DNA from: CAYPOY01 sp964412395
GTDB taxonomy: Bacteria > Chloroflexota > Anaerolineae > B4-G1
Assembly: GCA_964412395.1 (NCBI GenBank)
Contig: CAYPOY010000200.1
Location: forward strand, 1 to 9,493
DNA: 9,493 nt
Direction: 5' to 3'
The notes under the pieces are model-generated. The model was not told the DNA's origin and searched no databases. It was given only the letters and a program-made list of their open reading frames with translations. Below, piece after piece: positions 6,122 through 9,493 of this stretch; position 1 is the stretch's first letter; every line of letters begins with the position of its first letter. The translations under genes and the position numbers were made by a program.

Positions 6122-6174
6122 CCCTTCCCCGAAGCGGGGAGGGGAGACTCCCCCTTCCCTCGCAGGGAAGGGGG
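6122..6174. repeat. Two G/C-rich REP-like hairpins in tandem
   Basis: Hairpin one is CCCTTCCCCG (6122-6131), loop AAG, CGGGGAGGGG (6135-6144), with one G-T pair. Hairpin two is CCCCCTTCCC (6150-6159), loop TCGCA, GGGAAGGGGG (6165-6174), a perfect 10-bp stem. The arms share the CCCTTCCC/GGGAAGGG theme, and a further CT/GGGG-rich run continues to about 6185. This style of C/G-rich palindromic spacer is common between genes in Chloroflexota genomes. It lies between the rplL stop and the terminator-like hairpin, where it may protect the mRNA 3' end. Confidence 0.7.
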
Positions 6175-6213
6175 CTGGGGGGTTAGGTCGGCCGGGGATG
6201 GGGGTGAGGCTGG

Positions 6214-6591
6214 CTACTTGATTTCGACGACTGCGTCGGCTGCCTCCAGTTTGGACTTGGCGTCCTCGGCTGCCTCCTTGGAAACGGCCTCCAGCACAAT
6301 ACTGGGTGCGCTGTCCACCAGCTCCTTGGATTCCTTCAAGCCCAGAGCGGTGAGTTGCCGCACGGCTTTGATGACCTCGATCTTCTTGGGGCCGATCTCC
6401 TTGAGGACAACATCGAATTCAGTCTTCTCCTCCTCCGGCTCGGCTACGGCCGCCACGGCGGGCATCGCAGCCATCGCTATTGGCGCTGCCGCGCTCACGC
6501 CCAACTTATCCTCCAGCATCTTGACCAGGTCAGATGCCTCCAGCAACGAGAGTTTGCTGATTTCTTCTACGATCTTTTCCAGGTCTGCCAT
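6214..6591 (-). CDS. rplL: 50S ribosomal protein L7/L12
   Basis: A 125-residue protein that forms the mobile stalk of the large subunit and recruits translational GTPases such as EF-G. The N-terminal dimerisation helices (MADLEKIVEEISKLSLLEASDLVKMLEDKLGV) that bind L10 are followed by an Ala/Pro hinge (SAAAPIAMAAMPAVAAVAEPEEE). The C-terminal domain is complete: TEFDVVLKEIGPKKIEVIKAVR, then LTALGLKESKELVDSAP and AKSKLEAADAVVEIK. Normal family length. AAGGAGG lies 10 bases before the ATG. It is the last gene of the block. rpoB, which follows rplL in many bacteria, is not present here. Confidence 0.97.
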   Translation of the reverse strand: MADLEKIVEEISKLSLLEASDLVKMLEDKLGVSAAAPIAMAAMPAVAAVAEPEEEKTEFDVVLKEIGPKKIEVIKAVRQLTALGLKESKELVDSAPSIVLEAVSKEAAEDAKSKLEAADAVVEIK

Positions 6592-6649
6592 AGTTTCTGT
6601 TCCTCCTTATTAGATGCATGTGCGCTTGTGATCTATGATATACAGGTGC

Positions 6650-6800
6650 ACTTGAAATCTGCGAAGTGTGAAGCGTAAAACGTGAAAACGGCTCCAATGT
6701 TGATGTCTAATCACGTCTCACGCATCACGTTTCACGCCGAGCCAGGCAATCAGCCAGGTATGGCGGTGATACTTTCTCCCAGTTTTCACGTGCGTTTGGC
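6650..6800. repeat. Degenerate ACGTGA-type repeat in the rplJ-rplL spacer
   Basis: The 213-base gap between rplJ and rplL is long for this operon. It contains the left arm GCGTAAAACGTGAAAACG (about 6672-6689) and a right arm (about 6712-6739) whose complement reads GCGTGAAACGTGATGCGTGA, giving an imperfect inverted repeat around about 25 bases. Short units of the form (T/A)CACGT or ACGTGA recur here and again at 6785-6791. I recognise the style as a dispersed Chloroflexota-type intergenic repeat. No ORF or start signal is supported within it. Confidence 0.5.
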
Positions 6801-6804
6801 ATAC

Positions 6805-7377
6805 TCAGGCGGGCTCAGCGGCCTGCTCCATCCTGGTGCCGGGCGCACCGCCCGACTCTTGCAGTTTATCCACGTAAGCCTGTAGGATGTTGAGGACCTG
6901 CCGGATGCTGTTGGCGATGACGCCGGCCGCTTGCCTGGCCGGTGCGTTGATGGTGCCGAGTACCTGGGCCAGGAGCACTTCCCGTGGCGGAAGATCAGCG
7001 ATGGTGCGCACTTGCTCTACCGCTATCACCGATGTGCCCAACAATCCACCCTTGATGCGCAGCGTCTCCAGGTTCTTTACTGCATCCGTCAGCGCCTTGG
7101 CCACCGGTGGGACCTCGTTGTGGCAAAAACCGACGGCCGTTGGCCCGATCAGCCACTCCTCGGGCAGTGACATCCCCACTTCCTTCAAGGCCAGCGCCAG
7201 CAATCGGTTCTTGACCACCTGGAATTTGCCATCTACGGGACGCATTGTGTGTCTAATGTCACTCATATCACTCACACTGAGTCCCCGGTAGTCGGTCAGG
7301 ATAATTCCCTGGCTCTGCTGAAGCTGTTCGACGTACTGCGCGACGAGTTCGGTCTTTCGCTGCTTTGAAATTGTCAA
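6805..7377 (-). CDS. rplJ: 50S ribosomal protein L10
   Basis: A protein of 190 residues from the chosen start; it forms the base of the L7/L12 stalk. The N-terminal rRNA-binding domain is clear: TISKQRKTELVAQYVEQLQQ, then SQGIILTDYRGLSVSDMSDI, VKNRLLALALKE and GPTAVGF. The C-terminal helix (QVLNILQAYVDKLQE) would carry the L7/L12 dimers. The tail after it (SGGAPGTRMEQAAEPA) is a little longer than usual. Start choice: GGAGG at 7386-7390 is only 3 bases from GTG 7381-7383 but 9 bases from TTG 7375-7377. The TTG also gives the usual MxISKxRK N-terminus, so I prefer TTG. The gene is preceded by the L10 leader and its terminator, which should sense free L10-L7/L12 complex. Confidence 0.95.
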   Translation of the reverse strand: MTISKQRKTELVAQYVEQLQQSQGIILTDYRGLSVSDMSDIRHTMRPVDGKFQVVKNRLLALALKEVGMSLPEEWLIGPTAVGFCHNEVPPVAKALTDAVKNLETLRIKGGLLGTSVIAVEQVRTIADLPPREVLLAQVLGTINAPARQAAGVIANSIRQVLNILQAYVDKLQESGGAPGTRMEQAAEPA

Positions 7378-7397
7378 TCTCACTCACCTCCTTCCTG

Positions 7398-7435
7398 AAA
7401 AACAAAAAGTCCCTGCGCCGTGCCGACGCAGGGAC
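7398..7435 (-). terminator. Attenuator terminator in the rplJ leader
   Basis: On the - strand the stem arms are 7435-7427 (GTCCCTGCG) and 7417-7409 (CGCAGGGAC), a perfect 9-bp stem with a 9-base loop. TTTTTGTTTTT (7408-7398) follows directly. This is a textbook intrinsic terminator, placed 18 bases before the rplJ start region, so part of the transcription from rplA would stop before rplJL. Confidence 0.85.
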
Positions 7436-7540
7436 ATGCCTCACCCGATCCACAAGTGGATGATCGTCTCTTGCCTCGGCAGGCCAGATTTAAGCGCTCT
7501 GGAGCGCACCTGCTGTCGTCGGCTACAGGTTTTCCGAACG
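7398..7540 (-). ncRNA. L10 leader (ribosomal protein L10 autoregulatory RNA)
   Basis: The rplA-rplJ gap holds the conserved L10 leader pattern. On the - strand, 7529-7468 reads CCTGTAGCC...GACAGCAGGTGC, then GCTTAAATCTGG, then CCTGCCGAGGCAAGAG; these ordered blocks match the Rfam L10_leader family. A small hairpin (ATCCA/TGGAT, 7448-7461) and the attenuator terminator (7398-7435) follow. In known cases the L10-L7/L12 complex binds this RNA as it binds its 23S rRNA site and lowers rplJL expression when stalk protein is in excess. The presence of a terminator suggests control at the level of transcription, as in Firmicutes, rather than the translation-based control of E. coli. The terminator loop contains GTCGGC, complementary to GCCGAC in the first block, so an alternative fold is possible. 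Confidence 0.85.
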
Positions 7541-7543
7541 ACC

Positions 7544-8263
7544 TTAGAACGAAACCTCCAACGCCTGGGCCTGGATTGGGTCTATCTTGATCCCCGGCCC
7601 CATCGAAGACGTAACCGTGATCTTGCGGATGAATGTACCCTTACTTGCGGGGGGCTTGGCTTTTTTGATCGCATCCATCACTGTCGTGAAGTTGTCGAGC
7701 AGTTTCTCCACCGGGAAACTGGTCTTGCCGATAGGGATGTGCAAGTTGGCGGTTTTGTCCACGCGGAACTCCACGCGACCAGCCTTTGCCTCTTGGATCA
7801 AGCGCGGCAGATCCTCGACCGGGGCTATCGTGCCAGCCTTGGGGTTGGGCATCAGCCCTCGTGGGCCTAGAATGCGTCCCAATCGCCCCACCTTGCCCAT
7901 CATCTCCGGCACGGCGATGGCCACGTCAAACTCTGTCCAGCCGCCTTGGATCTTTTTGATCCACTCGTCGTCGGAGGCCACATAATCGGCTCCAGCCTCC
8001 TGGGCGATCTTATCCGCCTCGCCAGCGGCGAAGACCAACACACGCACTTCCTTTCCCAGACCGTGAGGCAGCAGGACCACGCCGCGTACCTGCTGATCGG
8101 CGTGGCGTGGGTCTACACTCAATCGGAAATGCGTGTCCACAGTCGCGTCGAAGTTAGTATAACTGGTCTCTTTCACCAGTTCCAGTGCCTCCTGCGGCGA
8201 GTAGAGCCGCAGGCGGTCTACTTTCTCCAGTGCTTCGCGATACTTCTTACCTCGTTTCGGCAT
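7544..8263 (-). CDS. rplA: 50S ribosomal protein L1
   Basis: A 239-residue protein of the L1 stalk, which binds 23S rRNA helices 76-78 and the E-site tRNA. Visible family marks are KYREALEKVDRLRLYSPQEAL at the N-terminus, TVDTHFRLSVDPRHADQQVR, the loop GRLGRILGPRGLMPNPKAGT in domain II, then VEFRVDKTANLHIPIGKTSF and the closing TSSMGPGIKID. Length is normal. The start at 8263 follows AGGAG by 5-6 bases; upstream in-frame codons to 8305 give a non-family extension. It starts 47 bases after the rplK stop. L1 is often the translational repressor of the rplKA mRNA; no L1-binding site was proven here (see the nusG-rplK gap). Confidence 0.97.
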   Translation of the reverse strand: MPKRGKKYREALEKVDRLRLYSPQEALELVKETSYTNFDATVDTHFRLSVDPRHADQQVRGVVLLPHGLGKEVRVLVFAAGEADKIAQEAGADYVASDDEWIKKIQGGWTEFDVAIAVPEMMGKVGRLGRILGPRGLMPNPKAGTIAPVEDLPRLIQEAKAGRVEFRVDKTANLHIPIGKTSFPVEKLLDNFTTVMDAIKKAKPPASKGTFIRKITVTSSMGPGIKIDPIQAQALEVSF

Positions 8264-8310
8264 CGTTTCTCCTATGTGGTTCTGACGGGCTACGCCCTCC
8301 CACAACTTAC

Positions 8311-8733
8311 TTAATCTGCGATGGTGATTCCCATACTCCGCGCAGTACCTTCAATCTGCCGCATCGCCCCTTCCAGATCAATGGCGTTCAGATCCTTCCT
8401 CTTCAACTTTGCGATCTCTTCCAACTGAGCGTGGGTGATGCTCCCCACCTTCTCTCGATTGGGTTCGCCTGAGCCGTGCTCCACGCCGGCCGCTTTGCGC
8501 AGCAGATCGGGCGTGGGTGGTGTCTTAAGCAAGAATTTGAACGATCCATCACGATAAATGGTGATCTCGGCTGGAATGATGTTTCCCACTTGACCAGCCG
8601 TGCGGGCGTTGTACTCCTTGCAGAATTGCATCAGGTTGATACCGTGCTGCGCCAGCGCGGGACCCACCGGGGGAGCTGGGTTGGCTTTCCCAGCCGCCAT
8701 CTGTAACTTCACAACCGCTTTAATCTTCTTCAT
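8311..8733 (-). CDS. rplK: 50S ribosomal protein L11
   Basis: A 140-residue protein of the GTPase-associated centre that binds 23S rRNA together with the L10-L12 stalk and is the target region of thiostrepton-type drugs. The N-terminal domain shows KAVVKLQMAAGKANPAPPVG, PALAQHGINLMQFCKEYNAR with its Pro-rich linker to drug-binding prolines, and the C-terminal domain shows the RNA-binding helices GSITHAQLEEIAKLKRKDLN and QIEGTARSMGITI. Length and motifs are normal. The ATG at 8733 has GGAGG only 3 bases upstream; a TTG in frame at 8748 would add five odd residues and is not preferred. The gap to nusG is 94 bases. Confidence 0.97.
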   Translation of the reverse strand: MKKIKAVVKLQMAAGKANPAPPVGPALAQHGINLMQFCKEYNARTAGQVGNIIPAEITIYRDGSFKFLLKTPPTPDLLRKAAGVEHGSGEPNREKVGSITHAQLEEIAKLKRKDLNAIDLEGAMRQIEGTARSMGITIAD

Positions 8734-8749
8734 CGTCCTCCATCCCAAA

Positions 8750-8828
8750 CAAGGTGCTCACCTTGAAGCCCCCACCGCCAGGCTTCGCCGTGAGTGGCCC
8801 TCGGTCGGGGGGCAGGTGTATCTCACCT
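8750..8828 (-). other. Structured nusG-rplK spacer
   Basis: Three short inverted repeats fill the 94-base gap: CAAGGTG/CACCTTG (8750-8756, 8759-8765), GAAGCC/GGCTTC (8765-8770, 8781-8786) and AGGTG/CACCT (8814-8818, 8824-8828, running into the nusG stop). L1 in other bacteria binds the leader of the rplKA mRNA, so this gap is where such a site would be expected. I cannot match it to the known L1 target. Confidence 0.35.
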
Positions 8829-9493
8829 CAGGTTTTCTCAACCTGCAGAAAGTCGAGTTCGACCGGCGTCTCGCGACCGAAAAAGGAAACCAGCACCCGC
8901 ACTTTGGCCCGTTCCATATCAATCTCATCCACCATACCGATGAACTCGTTGAAAGGGCCATCAATGATGCGCACTTTCTGGCCTGGTTTGAACGTGACCT
9001 TGATCTTGGGAGCCTCGGCCTCCATGCGCTTCATAATGGCCTGGACCTCTTCGGGGCGCAGGGGAGTCGGCTCGTTACCCATCCCCACAAATCCGGTCAC
9101 ACCCGGTGTGTTGCGCACTACGTACCAGGAATCGTCGTTCAGGATCATCTGCACCAGGATGTAGCCTGGAAAGACGCGTCGTTCGACTACTCGTCGCTTC
9201 CCGTCACGAACTTCTATTTCGTCCTCGGTCGGGATCACAGCCTGGAAGATCTGGCTCTGCATCTGCATCGTCTCGATGCGTTGCTCCAGGTTGTGTTTGA
9301 CCTTGTTCTCATAGCCGGAGTAGCAGTGGACGACGTACCAGGCCGGATTATCTTGAGGTTCAGATGCCTCGGTCTCCTCAGCAGTTTCCTCGGCCCGGGG
9401 TTCCGCAGCCTCGGCCTCCTCAGCAGTTTCCTCGGCCCGGGGTTCCGCAGCCTCGGCCTCCTCAGCAGTTTCCTCGGCCCGGGGTTCCGCAGC
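8828..9493 (-). CDS. nusG: Transcription termination/antitermination factor NusG with repeated N-terminal extension (5' end outside window)
   Basis: The 221 visible residues carry a complete NusG. The NGN domain, which clamps the RNA polymerase coiled coil, starts at NPAWYVVHCYSGYENKVKHN and includes RVFPGYILVQM and VVRNTPGVTGFVG. The KOW domain, which contacts Rho or ribosomal S10, is KPGQKVRIIDGPFNEFIGMV to ETPVELDFLQVEKT at the end. Ahead of the NGN domain lie at least 42 residues of tandem AAEPRAEETAEEAE units plus a degenerate ASEPQD. They are in frame with the rest and still open at the window edge, so the true start is not seen. Standard NusG begins just before the NGN domain. The extension is acidic and probably disordered. 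The gene heads the rplK-rplA-rplJ-rplL block, as is usual; secE is expected upstream. Confidence 0.96.
   Translation of the reverse strand, partial: AAEPRAEETAEEAEAAEPRAEETAEEAEAAEPRAEETAEETEASEPQDNPAWYVVHCYSGYENKVKHNLEQRIETMQMQSQIFQAVIPTEDEIEVRDGKRRVVERRVFPGYILVQMILNDDSWYVVRNTPGVTGFVGMGNEPTPLRPEEVQAIMKRMEAEAPKIKVTFKPGQKVRIIDGPFNEFIGMVDEIDMERAKVRVLVSFFGRETPVELDFLQVEKT
9366..9493 (-). repeat. 42-bp in-frame tandem repeat in nusG
   Basis: Three complete copies of a 42-bp unit lie at 9366-9407, 9408-9449 and 9450-9491, and the array continues past the window edge. The second and third are identical at DNA level; the first differs at one base (9373), changing Ala to Thr. The unit length is a multiple of three and encodes 14 residues (AAEPRAEETAEEAE), so copy number can change without breaking the gene. 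Confidence 0.95.

Noticed and set aside
5912..6613. + strand ORF of 233 codons across the hairpins and rplL
   Set aside because: It lies antisense to rplL and through G/C-rich palindromes; it is Ser/Ala-rich with no recognisable domain and no ribosome binding site.
9366..9493. CRISPR array
   Set aside because: The repeats are directly adjacent with no spacers and encode an in-frame protein segment of NusG.

Overview
The window is GC-rich bacterial DNA. The most likely source is a member of the Chloroflexota (Anaerolineae-like). This is inferred from the protein style, from AbrB/RelE and DUF433 genes, from DUF11 and DUF7948-like surface-protein debris, and from G/C-rich REP-like hairpins and ACGTGA-type spacer repeats. 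No rRNA or other marker is present to prove it.

Left part (1-4001, mostly + strand): the C-terminal part of an elongation factor G or EF-G paralog; a 45-codon orphan ORF with a very strong ribosome binding site; an AbrB-type antitoxin and RelE/ParE-type toxin pair on the - strand, with its own promoter; then a tightly coupled + strand operon of MFS transporter, SAM-dependent methyltransferase and a GNAT acetyltransferase of which only the 3' end survives (both joins are ATGA overlaps). A DUF433 antitoxin gene with its own promoter follows. It has no toxin partner and reads through into the antisense of the next gene.

Middle part (3940-6213, - strand): a divergent Lgt-like membrane protein (best start TTG) overlaps a HAD phosphatase of the soluble P-type-ATPase-like group. 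Upstream of these lies a chimeric surface-protein pseudogene, in which a DUF7948-like fragment is joined out of frame to a TolB-like/DUF11 fragment. Then comes an intergenic stretch of palindromic hairpins that ends the ribosomal operon.

Right part (6214-9493, - strand): the conserved block nusG-rplK-rplA-rplJ-rplL. NusG runs off the window and carries a 42-bp tandem repeat that encodes an Ala/Glu-rich N-terminal extension. Between rplA and rplJ is a recognisable L10 leader RNA that ends in an intrinsic terminator hairpin, which fits feedback control of rplJL by L10-L7/L12. rplJ and rplL are separated by an unusually long spacer filled with a degenerate repeat, and rpoB does not follow rplL.

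I did not find a convincing undescribed multi-gene system. The items most worth checking are the NusG repeat extension, the L10 leader attenuator, and the cluster of broken genes between the housekeeping blocks.
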